This document shows, one piece after another, positions 17,438-24,931 of a DNA stretch of 39,399 nucleotides. The notes below the pieces were generated by a model. The model did not search any database, was not told the DNA's origin, and was given only the letters and a program-made list of their open reading frames with translations. The stretch is from an uncultured Acidimicrobiaceae bacterium. Its GTDB lineage: Bacteria; Actinomycetota; Acidimicrobiia; Acidimicrobiales; Aldehydirespiratoraceae. Both the position numbers and the translations under genes were made by a program. The stretch covers positions 1 to 39,399 of the forward strand of contig CAJWHS010000016.1 in the NCBI GenBank assembly GCA_913041415.1. Direction: 5' to 3'. The first letter of the stretch is position 1. Each line of letters opens with the position of its first letter.

Positions 17438-17989
17438 CTAGAACTCGACCTGAACGTTGCCGCGGCTCTCGTCGTCGGCCTCGAAGTACTCACGCTCGGT
17501 GAAGCGGAGCGGACCGGCGAGGATCACGGCAGGGAAGGTCTCGATCGCAGTGTTGTACTTAAGCACCTGGTCGTTGTAGTGCTGACGGGCATAGGCGATC
17601 CGTCCCTCGGTGCCGGTCAACTCTTCCTGCAGCTCGGAGAAGTTCTGGTTGGCCTTGAGATCCGGGTAGGCCTCGCTGACGGCGAAGAGCTGGCGCAGCG
17701 CACCGGTGAGCATGTTCTCAGCACCGGCGGATTGCTGAGGGCCCGATGCCGTGGTGGCGGCGTTGCGGGCGGCGATGACCGACTCGAGGGTCTCCTTCTC
17801 GTGGGAGGCGTATCCCTTGACAGTTTCGACGAGATTCGGGATGAGATCCCAGCGACGCTTGAGCTGAACATCGATCTGGGCCCAGGCATTCTCGATGCGG
17901 TTCCGCAGCTTCACCAGGTTGTTGTAGAGACTGATCACATAGAAGACCAGCACGACGACGATGCCCAGAACGATCAAGGCGATGACCAT
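17438..17989 (-). CDS. lemA: LemA family protein
   Basis: LemA-family membrane protein, 183 residues. A single N-terminal transmembrane helix (about 2-22) is followed by the family stretch YNNLVKLRNRIENAWAQIDV and RRWDLIPNLVETVKGYASHE. The remainder is a helical bundle ending at the conserved YNTAIETFPAVILAG and a C-terminal FREREYF-like segment. The function of LemA is unclear. It usually lies beside an M48/HtpX-type protease gene, and here the partner is a degenerate M48. GAGAGGA lies about 4 nt before the ATG. A promoter and leader hairpin lie upstream. Confidence 0.93.
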   Translation of the reverse strand: MVIALIVLGIVVVLVFYVISLYNNLVKLRNRIENAWAQIDVQLKRRWDLIPNLVETVKGYASHEKETLESVIAARNAATTASGPQQSAGAENMLTGALRQLFAVSEAYPDLKANQNFSELQEELTGTEGRIAYARQHYNDQVLKYNTAIETFPAVILAGPLRFTEREYFEADDESRGNVQVEF

Positions 17990-18002
17990 GGATTCCTCTC
18001 GA

Positions 18003-18020
18003 GCGCGGCGCCCGCCGCGC
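18003..18020. promoter_or_regulatory. Perfect palindrome in the lemA leader
   Basis: GCGCGGCG and CGCCGCGC are separated by two bases. In RNA this forms a very stable hairpin right after the predicted lemA transcription start, about 14 bases before the start codon region. No T-tract follows, so it is not a standard terminator for pimA. It might protect the 5' end or act as an operator. Confidence 0.45.
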
Positions 18021-18028
18021 AGGCTTTT

Positions 18029-18034
18029 AATGTA
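18029..18034 (-). promoter_or_regulatory. -10 hexamer TACATT of lemA
   Basis: TACATT on the minus strand is followed by AAAAGCC, which puts the transcription start near 18021 and gives a leader of about 32 bases. This contrasts with the leaderless pattern elsewhere and agrees with the Shine-Dalgarno before lemA. Confidence 0.4.
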
Positions 18035-18072
18035 TCGCTGAACGACGCCCGCCTGGCTGCAGCCGACCCGAG

Positions 18073-19155
18073 TCAGCGAGGAGCGCCGGCGGCGAGACGC
18101 TCGTACCGGGCGAGATAGAGCTGGGCGAGGCGAGCCATCGAGAACTGCTCGGCTCGCTTAAGGCCCGACTCGACAAGCCGTCCGCTCTCGTCTGCCCGAG
18201 AGAGAACCGCCGTGAGGGCCTGAGCCAACTCACGGGCGTCGTTCGGCGGCACCAGCAAGGCGTCGCGGCCCTGGCGAGCGACGTTGGCATAGCCCGGGAT
18301 GTCGCCGGCGACCACGGCCGTGCCGGCGGCCATCGCCTCGAGCAACACAATGCCGAACGACTCACCACCGAGTGAGGGTGCACAGAACACGTCGGCGCCA
18401 CGGAGACGGGCGATCTTTTCGGTCTCGGAGATGGTGCCGAGCCACTCGATGCGGCGGTCACCGGCGCGCTCCGCCGCGAGTTCATCGGTCTCCTGCCCCT
18501 CCCCTGCGACCCACAGACAGGTGTCAGCAGGAAGCTGCGACATCGCGTCGAGCAGAACCCTAAGGCCCTTGCGAGGTTCGTGACGGCCGAGGAAGAAGAT
18601 CGTTGGGCCGGTCGTCGGGTGCGGGGTACCCGACGCGAACCGTGCGAGTTCGACCCCGTTGAACGTCAGGTCGTACTGCCCACCCAAGGACTCCTGGGCC
18701 ATCTTCTTGGCGTCCTCGCTAACGGCGCAGCGATCGTCGAGTCGGCCGGCCAGGAAGCGAGTGGCCTTCGGCATCATGTCGTAGGCCAAGCTCCCACCGG
18801 CAGCATGGAAGGTGCCGATCAGCGGAGCCGGACGAGTAAGCAGGGCCGTGTGGTTCGGCCCAGGCGACAACGGTTCGTGGAGATGGATGACCTCGAAGTC
18901 CTCGTCCCGCATGGCCCGAATCACCCGCAACTGGGCAGCCGGGTCGGGAGCGATCGGGGCAATCGAGCCGTTAGCGGCCGTCGGCAGACTGTTGCCGAGC
19001 GGGGTTACGCCGGCATCGGGGGGTGGGCCATCGCACGGGGCGAGCACCCGGACTCGCTCCCCCTGCTTGCGCAATGCCCGAGCCAGGCCGAGGACCTGCA
19101 TCTGCACGCCGCCGGGGAGCGTCAGGCTGTAGGGGCAGATGATCCCGATCCGCAT
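18073..19155 (-). CDS. pimA: GT4 glycosyltransferase, phosphatidyl-myo-inositol mannosyltransferase PimA-like
   Basis: GDP-mannose-dependent transferase that would put the first mannose on phosphatidylinositol; 360 residues. The N-terminal Rossmann domain starts RIGIICPYSLTLPGGVQ. HLHEPLSPG and TFHA (H117) correspond to substrate-contact blocks of mycobacterial PimA. In the C-terminal domain, FLGRHEPRKGL contains the Arg/Lys pair that binds the nucleotide sugar. The ESFGIVLLE motif (E265 and E273) is the GT4 EX7E signature. Upstream on the same strand are an acyltransferase and PgsA, the same trio as Rv2610c-Rv2612c. This context makes PimA more likely than another GT4 activity. Confidence 0.88.
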   Translation of the reverse strand: MRIGIICPYSLTLPGGVQMQVLGLARALRKQGERVRVLAPCDGPPPDAGVTPLGNSLPTAANGSIAPIAPDPAAQLRVIRAMRDEDFEVIHLHEPLSPGPNHTALLTRPAPLIGTFHAAGGSLAYDMMPKATRFLAGRLDDRCAVSEDAKKMAQESLGGQYDLTFNGVELARFASGTPHPTTGPTIFFLGRHEPRKGLRVLLDAMSQLPADTCLWVAGEGQETDELAAERAGDRRIEWLGTISETEKIARLRGADVFCAPSLGGESFGIVLLEAMAAGTAVVAGDIPGYANVARQGRDALLVPPNDARELAQALTAVLSRADESGRLVESGLKRAEQFSMARLAQLYLARYERLAAGAPR

Positions 19156-19184
19156 GGTTCTGAGTCTGGCAGACCGAGGTCCGC

Positions 19185-20105
19185 TCAGAGGTCTCGGAGG
19201 TGTTCGGGGATCTCACGACCGAGCGCCTCATAGTCGTTCGGCCAGTTGGGGTTGAGCAGATGCCACTGCTCGGGCGTCTCCCGGATCATGATCTCGAACT
19301 CGTCGGCGATCATCTGGGTGACACGCTGAATGTCGTAGCGCAGCCGCGCACCCTTTGTCCGCTCGATCTTCAGCGGAGGACGACACCACCCGTGACGAGC
19401 CTGGTCTCGCCACGGCACCGCCGCCGGCATCAAGGGCACCCCCGTGCGGAGCGCGACCGTGGCCGGACCACCGGGGAGGGTCGTCTTCTCGCCGAAGAAC
19501 TCAACGGGTACGCCATTGCCCCGCAAATCGCGGTCGCAGACCAAGCACACGAGATGGCCGCGGCCGAGGGCATCGATAATCCGCTTGCCCGCATCGGGGC
19601 CAAGCGCATGAATCTCCATGCCGAGCGACTCGCGCAATCCGACGAACCATTCGAAGAGTTCGGGAGGCTGCAACGGCTCGACGATCGCCGTCACCTTCAC
19701 CTTGATGACGCGGGCGAGCCAGAACGCCGCCCATTCCCACGTTCCGAGGTGGGGCAGGGCGAGGATTGCGCCGGACTTGCCCGGGCCGCAGTTGGCCTCG
19801 ATGGACGCGACCCCGTCGTAGGAGAAGCCGCGGTCGAGTTCGTCGACGCTGACTTCGGGCAGGCGGAACGACTCGACGTAGTAGCGGCCATACCACTCGA
19901 ACGTCTCAGCGATCTTCCGTTTCTTCTCGGTGTTGCTGAGCGGGCGGCCGTAGACGCGTTCGAGGTTGCGACCGACGACTGTGCCGGCGTCGCCGGCCAT
20001 CAAACCCGCAGTGAAACCGCCGGCGCGGGCGAAACTCGTTGCAACACCGTCTGGGACGGTGCGAGCCAGAAAGGAACCAGCCTTATAGGCCGCAACGCCG
20101 GCCAT
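19185..20105 (-). CDS. patA: LPLAT acyltransferase, phosphatidylinositol mannoside acyltransferase PatA-like
   Basis: Membrane-associated acyltransferase of the HtrB/LpxL-PatA superfamily, 306 residues. The catalytic HX4E motif is HLGTWE, H119 and E124. CDRDLRGNGVPVEFFGE with TTLPGGPATVALRTG is the second PatA block. In mycobacteria PatA acylates the 6-position of the mannose added by PimA. The gene lies between pgsA (17-base gap upstream) and pimA (29 bases downstream), which supports that role. The absence of any lipid A gene in view also argues against LpxL. The ATG start is followed by MAGVAAYKAGSFLAR. Confidence 0.87.
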   Translation of the reverse strand: MAGVAAYKAGSFLARTVPDGVATSFARAGGFTAGLMAGDAGTVVGRNLERVYGRPLSNTEKKRKIAETFEWYGRYYVESFRLPEVSVDELDRGFSYDGVASIEANCGPGKSGAILALPHLGTWEWAAFWLARVIKVKVTAIVEPLQPPELFEWFVGLRESLGMEIHALGPDAGKRIIDALGRGHLVCLVCDRDLRGNGVPVEFFGEKTTLPGGPATVALRTGVPLMPAAVPWRDQARHGWCRPPLKIERTKGARLRYDIQRVTQMIADEFEIMIRETPEQWHLLNPNWPNDYEALGREIPEHLRDL

Positions 20106-20122
20106 GGTTCAGGTTGCGACGC

Positions 20123-20818
20123 TCAGCCGTTGCGGGCTTCGCGACGCTCGCGCATGCGCTGACGCCACAACGGCTCGACCGAGGTGCGGGTGCGCGGCTG
20201 ACGCCGAGCCCGGCGGGCCGGGGCGGGACGATCGTGCTCGGCGGTGGCCTGCCTCCAGACCTTCACGAACCGCTGGACGGCGGTGATGGCGGTGAGGACC
20301 AACATCACCCAGAGGGTGGCGATCATCAGCTCCGGGAACAGCAGTGCGAAGGCGAGCACGACGATGCGCTCGGCACGTTCCATGATCCCGCCCTTGGCAT
20401 CCCAGCCGAGCGACTCGGCCTTGGCGCGCTGGTACGAGATGAACATGGCGAGACCCATGATCGTCACCGGCAGCATCATGATGCGGCCCGGTTCGGTGCT
20501 CGCGAGGTGCCACGCGACACCTCCGAAGAGCATCCCGTCGGTGAGTCGATCGCTCACCGAATCGAAATAGGCCCCGCGCTTCGAGCCGGTGCCCGCCGCC
20601 CGAGCCACCGCTCCGTCGAGTGCGTCGGGAATGGCGGTGAGCAGCAGGAACAAGAAACCGACGCGCAGGTAACCCGCACCGATCGTCACCGCAGCGACGC
20701 CGGACATCACGATGCCAATAACCGTGATCACGTCGGGCGTGATGCCGGTCTTGACGAGGCTGCGGCCGATGGGCGTCAGACCTCGGTCGACCTGCGTGCG
20801 CAAGTTGCCGTCGAACAT
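20123..20818 (-). CDS. pgsA: CDP-alcohol phosphatidyltransferase, phosphatidylinositol phosphate synthase-like
   Basis: Integral membrane enzyme of 231 residues that transfers a phosphatidyl group from CDP-diacylglycerol to an alcohol phosphate, here probably inositol 3-phosphate. The signature DX2DGX2ARX8GX3DX3D is perfect, with D65, D68, D86 and D90. About six transmembrane segments are seen. The C-terminus is basic (ARRARRQPRTRTS). AGGAGGGG lies 5 nt before the ATG, the strongest Shine-Dalgarno in the window, in contrast to its leaderless neighbours. Neighbouring patA and pimA favour phosphatidylinositol phosphate synthase over phosphatidylglycerol phosphate synthase. Confidence 0.9.
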   Translation of the reverse strand: MFDGNLRTQVDRGLTPIGRSLVKTGITPDVITVIGIVMSGVAAVTIGAGYLRVGFLFLLLTAIPDALDGAVARAAGTGSKRGAYFDSVSDRLTDGMLFGGVAWHLASTEPGRIMMLPVTIMGLAMFISYQRAKAESLGWDAKGGIMERAERIVVLAFALLFPELMIATLWVMLVLTAITAVQRFVKVWRQATAEHDRPAPARRARRQPRTRTSVEPLWRQRMRERREARNG

Positions 20819-20828
20819 GTGAACCCCT

Positions 20829-20848
20829 CCTGGGTTGCTCCGCCCAGG
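20829..20848 (-). promoter_or_regulatory. Inverted repeat overlapping the pgsA Shine-Dalgarno
   Basis: CCTGGG (20843-20848 on the minus strand) and CCCAGG (20829-20834) flank an 8-base loop in the short pgsA leader. The 3' arm overlaps the start of AGGAGGGG, so the hairpin could partly mask ribosome binding. Confidence 0.35.
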
Positions 20849-20851
20849 ATA
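20846..20851 (-). promoter_or_regulatory. -10 hexamer TATCCT of pgsA
   Basis: TATCCT on the minus strand would start transcription about 20 bases before the pgsA ATG, giving a short leader with a strong Shine-Dalgarno. It would drive pgsA-patA-pimA. Confidence 0.45.
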
Positions 20852-20902
20852 ACAGCCAGGCCCAGATCGGCCGTTGAGGGCGGGACAAGGATCACATCAC
20901 AG

Positions 20903-21466
20903 CTACACGTCGTAGACGGACCAGTCCTCGGGATTGTCCTCGACGAAGCGGTCGATGATCTCGCCGTTCACGCCGTCGACCAGCACGAGGCCACGCTTCT
21001 CGGGGACCCTTTCGTTGCTGTAGAGCAGGATGCGCCAAGTCGGGCGGCTGCGCAGACCACGCCAGCCCAGCTGCGCGGACGCATGTCCGGCCGGAAACCC
21101 GACCTCTTCGGCGGCGGCACCGAGGGCCTGCTCCTCATCGAACGAGAGATCCCAGCCGCCCTGCCAGTGGTAGAGCCCGACGACGATCAACACGATGCCG
21201 GCGACACCGAGACCACCGTTCACGAGCACGGCCTCATCCCCGGCGGTCTGCCACAACGCGATACAGCCGATGCCGACCAGAGCGTAGAGCACCGCCGGGA
21301 TCTTGCGACGGCTGTTGTTGGGGAAGAGGTACGGCGCCGTGACCTGGGACGGGTCGAGGTCAGCCGGGAGTTCGTCCCGGATCTCGCCGAGATCGACTTC
21401 GTCGGGCTCGGTGACAACTTCGTTGTGTCCGTCGCTGGTCTTAGCCATGTCGCCATGTTCGGCCAT
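20903..21466 (-). CDS. Conserved-looking membrane protein of unknown function
   Basis: I do not recognise this 187-residue protein. An acidic N-terminal tail of about 50 residues is followed by two transmembrane helices (about 57-71 and 81-97). A soluble C-terminal domain then includes RPTWRILLYSNERVPEKRG and VLVDGVNGEIIDRFVEDNPE. This ends in a strand-turn-strand pattern reminiscent of PepSY-like domains, but that is a guess. The start at 21466 is supported by TAGCCT 6 nt upstream. It interrupts the mycobacterial order HIT-pgsA, lying between the HIT gene and pgsA. That suggests a membrane or lipid-related role, by position only. Confidence 0.8.
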   Translation of the reverse strand: MAEHGDMAKTSDGHNEVVTEPDEVDLGEIRDELPADLDPSQVTAPYLFPNNSRRKIPAVLYALVGIGCIALWQTAGDEAVLVNGGLGVAGIVLIVVGLYHWQGGWDLSFDEEQALGAAAEEVGFPAGHASAQLGWRGLRSRPTWRILLYSNERVPEKRGLVLVDGVNGEIIDRFVEDNPEDWSVYDV

Positions 21467-21472
21467 GCCCCG

Positions 21473-21478
21473 AGGCTA
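21473..21478 (-). promoter_or_regulatory. -10 hexamer TAGCCT of the unknown membrane protein gene
   Basis: TAGCCT on the minus strand lies 6 nt (CGGGGC) before the ATG at 21466, in the 38-base gap after the HIT gene. Confidence 0.45.
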
Positions 21479-21504
21479 GGCCCATGCGGGCTGCGGGCCA
21501 CGTG

Positions 21505-22032
21505 TCAGGCGCTGGGCCATGCGGCGTGGAGACGTTCCCAGGTCGCGGTGAGAGACTCGGGCATCACCCGGGTGTTCGCGATCGCCGTCATGAAGTTGGT
21601 GTCGCCGTCCCAGCGGGGCAGGACATGCACGTGCAGGTGGTCGGGAATCCCGGCGCCCGCTCCCCTGCCGAGGTTCGCGCCGACGTTGATGCCCTGCGGC
21701 GCATAGGCCGCCTCGACCGCCTGCGTCGCGAGACGCACGCCGTGCCACAGCTCGGCGTGTTCGGCGTCGTCGAGTTCGATGAGCTGCTGGACCGCACGCA
21801 TGGGCAGCACCATGAGGTGACCGGAGGTGTAGGGGAAGGCGTTGAGCATGGCAAACACCCGCTCCCCTCGCCAAAGGATCAGCGCGTCGGAGTCGGGATA
21901 CCCGGAGTGCAGGATCGCCTCGAACACGGTCTGGTCGCCGGCGACGTCAATTGCCGGTCGTTCGTCGTCGCCACCTTGGACGTCGGCCCCTTGGACGTAG
22001 GCACTGCGCCAACCCGCCCAGAGATGCTCCAC
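21505..22032 (-). CDS. HIT-domain nucleotide hydrolase/phosphorylase (Rv2613c-like)
   Basis: Histidine-triad protein of 175 residues. The triad is H132-L-H134-V-H136 in IPDHLHVHVLPRW, with the middle histidine as the expected nucleophile. FAMLNAFPYTSGHLMVLPMR is the usual nucleotide-binding block of the family. The counterpart at the same place in M. tuberculosis (Rv2613c, downstream of thrS) is a diadenosine tetraphosphate phosphorylase, so Ap4A turnover is likely. The GTG start is 3 bases after the thrS stop, so the two are almost certainly co-translated. ThrRS and other synthetases make Ap4A, which gives a sensible link. Confidence 0.92.
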   Translation of the reverse strand: MEHLWAGWRSAYVQGADVQGGDDERPAIDVAGDQTVFEAILHSGYPDSDALILWRGERVFAMLNAFPYTSGHLMVLPMRAVQQLIELDDAEHAELWHGVRLATQAVEAAYAPQGINVGANLGRGAGAGIPDHLHVHVLPRWDGDTNFMTAIANTRVMPESLTATWERLHAAWPSA

Positions 22033-22035
22033 GAC

Positions 22036-24009
22036 TCAGACCTTGTTCTCGACTTCGTTGCCCAGACGGGCGATGAAGTCGTCGACGGTGACGTCTCGCT
22101 CGGGCGTGTCGTGGCCCCGTTTGTTGACGCCGACCGTGTCGTTCGCGACGTCGTCGTCGCCGACCACAAGGATGTAGGGCAGCTTCTCGACCTTGCCGTT
22201 TCGGACTCGCTTACCGAGCTGTTCGACAGCGACGACGACATCGACTCGGAAGCCCGACGAACGCAAGCGAGCAGCAACATCATGCGCGTGGTCGGCGTGG
22301 ACCTCGGCCACCGGGAGGACCCGGACCTGGGTCGGCGCCAGCCATGCCGGGAAGGCGCCCGCATAGTGCTCAATCAGCACGCCGAAGAAGCGCTCGACCG
22401 AACCCATCAGCGCCCGATGGATCATCACGGGTCGCTTGCGCTCGCCATCGCTGGCGACGTACTGGAGATCGAAGCGTTCGGGCAGGTTGAAGTCGAGCTG
22501 GATGGTCGACAGCTGCCACGCTCGACCGATGGCGTCCTTGACGTCGACGTCGATCTTCGGGCCGTAGAACGCACCGCCGCCCTCGTCGGTGATGTAGTCG
22601 AGCCCGCTGCGATCGAGTGCAGCTCGAAGACCTTCGGTGGCCTCGTCCCACAACTCGTCCTCACCCACCGACTTTTTGGGTGGGCGAGTCGAGAGCTTCG
22701 CCTGGAAATCCTCGAAGCCGAACGCCCGCAACACCGAGAGCACGAAGTCGAGCAGTGACATCAGCTCGCTCTGGATGCCCTCGCGCGTGGTGAAGATGTG
22801 GCTGTCGTCCTGGGTGAAGCCACGACTGCGCATCAAGCCGTGCACGGCGCCCGACAACTCGTAGCGGTAGACGGCGCCAAGCTCGAACAGGCGCACCGGC
22901 AGCTCGCGATAGCTGCGCTGGTTCGCCTTGTAGATCATCACGTGGAACGGGCAGTTCATCGGCTTCGGGTAGTACGTCGCACCATCCATCTCCATGGGCG
23001 GGTACATGCCATCGGCGTAGAAGTCGAGATGGCCTGAGGTCTCCCACAGCACCGACTTCGCAATATGGGGCGAGAACACGAAGTCGTACCCGCCCTTTTC
23101 GTGACGATCGCGGCTGTAGTCCTCCATGATCTTGCGGATCAGCGCGCCCTTTGGGTGCCACACGGCGAGTCCGGGACCGAGTTCATCAGGCCACGACACG
23201 AGCTCAAGTTCAGCGGCGAGACGACGGTGATCGCGTTTCTCGGCCTCGGCAAGCATCTGAAGGTGGGTCTTCAGCGCTTTCTTGTCGGCCCACGCTGTGC
23301 CGTAGATGCGCTGCAGCATCGGACGGGTGACGTCGCCTCGCCAGTACGCACCGGCGACCGACTGAAGCTTGAACGCGCCGAGGCGACCGGTCGACGGCAC
23401 GTGCGGGCCGGTGCACATGTCGCGGAAGCCATCGCCGTTGCTGTAATAGCTGATCAAGTCGCCGCCGCCGCCGATCTCACCGGCGTCCTCACCGCTGGCA
23501 GCGCCAGACGTGACCCGCTCGATGATCTCGGCCTTGTAGGGCTCGTCGGCGAAGAACGCCGCCGCATCGGCCGCACGGAGCTCACGGCGTTCAAACGCCT
23601 GGTCGGCTTTCACGATCGCCTGCATGCGGACCTCGATCTCGGCGAGGTCATCGTCGGAGAGGGTCTTGCCCTCGGGCAGTTCCACGTCGTAGTAGAAGCC
23701 GAACTCGACCGGCGGGCCGATCGCGAGCTGCGTGCCGGGGTGCAGGTCGAGGATCGCCTGGGCCATCACGTGAGCGGTCGAGTGCCGGATGGTGTGCAGG
23801 CCACGCTCGGTGTCGCCGGTGACGATCTCGACCACTGCGCCGTCGAAGAGCGGAACGTCAAGGTCGACCTCGACACCGTCGACAACGCCGATTACCGCTT
23901 CTTTGGCGAGACGAGGGCCGATGGAGCACGCGAGGTCGAACGTCGTCGTGCCGGCCGGGACTTCACGAGAAGAACCATCGGGCAGCTGTACGGAGATCAC
24001 GTCGCTCAT
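22036..24009 (-). CDS. thrS: Threonyl-tRNA synthetase
   Basis: Class II synthetase of 657 residues. The N-terminal TGS domain (about 1-65) is followed by the editing domain with RHSTAHVMAQAI. The catalytic core has the zinc-binding MNCPFH cysteine, motif 2 (RLFELGAVYRYELSG), and GLMRSRGFTQDDSHIF. GGAFYGPKID and RPVMIHRALMGSVERFFGVL form motif 3. The C-terminal anticodon domain starts LAPTQVRVLPV. The ATG at 24009 lies 7 bases after the upstream acyltransferase ends, so transcription from the plsC promoter is likely. Confidence 0.97.
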   Translation of the reverse strand: MSDVISVQLPDGSSREVPAGTTTFDLACSIGPRLAKEAVIGVVDGVEVDLDVPLFDGAVVEIVTGDTERGLHTIRHSTAHVMAQAILDLHPGTQLAIGPPVEFGFYYDVELPEGKTLSDDDLAEIEVRMQAIVKADQAFERRELRAADAAAFFADEPYKAEIIERVTSGAASGEDAGEIGGGGDLISYYSNGDGFRDMCTGPHVPSTGRLGAFKLQSVAGAYWRGDVTRPMLQRIYGTAWADKKALKTHLQMLAEAEKRDHRRLAAELELVSWPDELGPGLAVWHPKGALIRKIMEDYSRDRHEKGGYDFVFSPHIAKSVLWETSGHLDFYADGMYPPMEMDGATYYPKPMNCPFHVMIYKANQRSYRELPVRLFELGAVYRYELSGAVHGLMRSRGFTQDDSHIFTTREGIQSELMSLLDFVLSVLRAFGFEDFQAKLSTRPPKKSVGEDELWDEATEGLRAALDRSGLDYITDEGGGAFYGPKIDVDVKDAIGRAWQLSTIQLDFNLPERFDLQYVASDGERKRPVMIHRALMGSVERFFGVLIEHYAGAFPAWLAPTQVRVLPVAEVHADHAHDVAARLRSSGFRVDVVVAVEQLGKRVRNGKVEKLPYILVVGDDDVANDTVGVNKRGHDTPERDVTVDDFIARLGNEVENKV

Positions 24010-24016
24010 AGGACGA

Positions 24017-24835
24017 TCAGGCTACCGGCGCACCCCACCCCCGAGGGGTGACGTCACCCTGGGAAATCGGGTGGCGCTGCGCCGGTACGGGCTTCAGGAC
24101 GTCCGCAGAGGAACGTGGCTCTGGCATCTCCGGCGACACGGTCGTCTGGGGAGTCTGAGCGGCAGACGGTGGCGTCTTGCCGGCGTACTCGTTCACATAA
24201 TCCTGGCCCGTGAGATCCCGAATCTCGAACATCATCTCGTCGGTAATCTGACGCAACCGAAGCCGTTCGTCGCTGACAGAATCCGAGGCGGCCGGATGGA
24301 TCGGCATGCCGAAGTGAATCTCCACAGGACGAAAGACGTTGGGCACCGTTTGGTCGGGCGGTTGGATCGATCGGGCACCCTTGATTCCCACCGGGACGAT
24401 CGGACAGCCGGTGCAGATCGACAACCGAGCAGCACCCGTGTGCCCCTTGTGAAGGAAGCCGGTGCGAGATCGGGTGCCCTCCGGGTAGATCGCGAAGAGG
24501 TTGCCGCCCTCGAGGACGTAAACGGCCGTATCGAGCGCCCGTTGGCTTGCGTCGCCACCTCTGCTATCGATCGGGATCATGCCGAGCGCCGGGAAAAGCT
24601 TGCGGGTCTTCCAGTCGTCGAGGTACTCGGCCTTGCCGACGAAGCTGACCGGGCGCGGCGCCGCCGCCGGCAAGAAAAAGCTGTCGATCACGGAGGTGTG
24701 ATTGGGCGTGAGGATTGCGCCACCGGTGGCCGGGATGTTCTCGATACCCGAGACCCGGATCCGCCAGATCGAGCGGAACATCGGGCGCAGTACTGCGCGC
24801 ACGGTCGCTTGTAGCTCTTGTTCGCCTTCAGCCAT
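24017..24835 (-). CDS. plsC: 1-acyl-sn-glycerol-3-phosphate acyltransferase (PlsC family)
   Basis: Glycerolipid acyltransferase of 272 residues that makes phosphatidic acid or a related lipid. The HX4D motif is NHTSVID (H46, D51), and the second block EGTRSRTG has E119. GGNLFAIYP and PIVPVGIKGA match further family blocks. The last 55 residues are Pro/Ser/Thr-rich and look disordered; they are not part of the enzyme fold. The substrate cannot be told from sequence. A GGTGAG stretch lies about 6 nt before the ATG. It precedes thrS by 7 bases and follows mshC by 96 bases. Confidence 0.88.
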   Translation of the reverse strand: MAEGEQELQATVRAVLRPMFRSIWRIRVSGIENIPATGGAILTPNHTSVIDSFFLPAAAPRPVSFVGKAEYLDDWKTRKLFPALGMIPIDSRGGDASQRALDTAVYVLEGGNLFAIYPEGTRSRTGFLHKGHTGAARLSICTGCPIVPVGIKGARSIQPPDQTVPNVFRPVEIHFGMPIHPAASDSVSDERLRLRQITDEMMFEIRDLTGQDYVNEYAGKTPPSAAQTPQTTVSPEMPEPRSSADVLKPVPAQRHPISQGDVTPRGWGAPVA

Positions 24836-24931
24836 CAGCGCTCACCCGGAACCTCTCCAAAGGCAGTATGGCCCCGAGGACCGCTGATCAGTCCGTGAAA
24901 TCTCGGTTGTGCGCGTCAGTTCGTGAGCGGT

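Noticed and set aside
20039-22758. Two long plus-strand frames (555 and 424 residues) opposite pgsA, the HIT gene and thrS
   Set aside because: They run antisense across several real genes and carry no recognisable motif.
24019-24024. TAGCCT as a leaderless -10 for thrS
   Set aside because: It is 9 nt from the ATG and overlaps the end of the upstream gene; co-transcription explains expression better.
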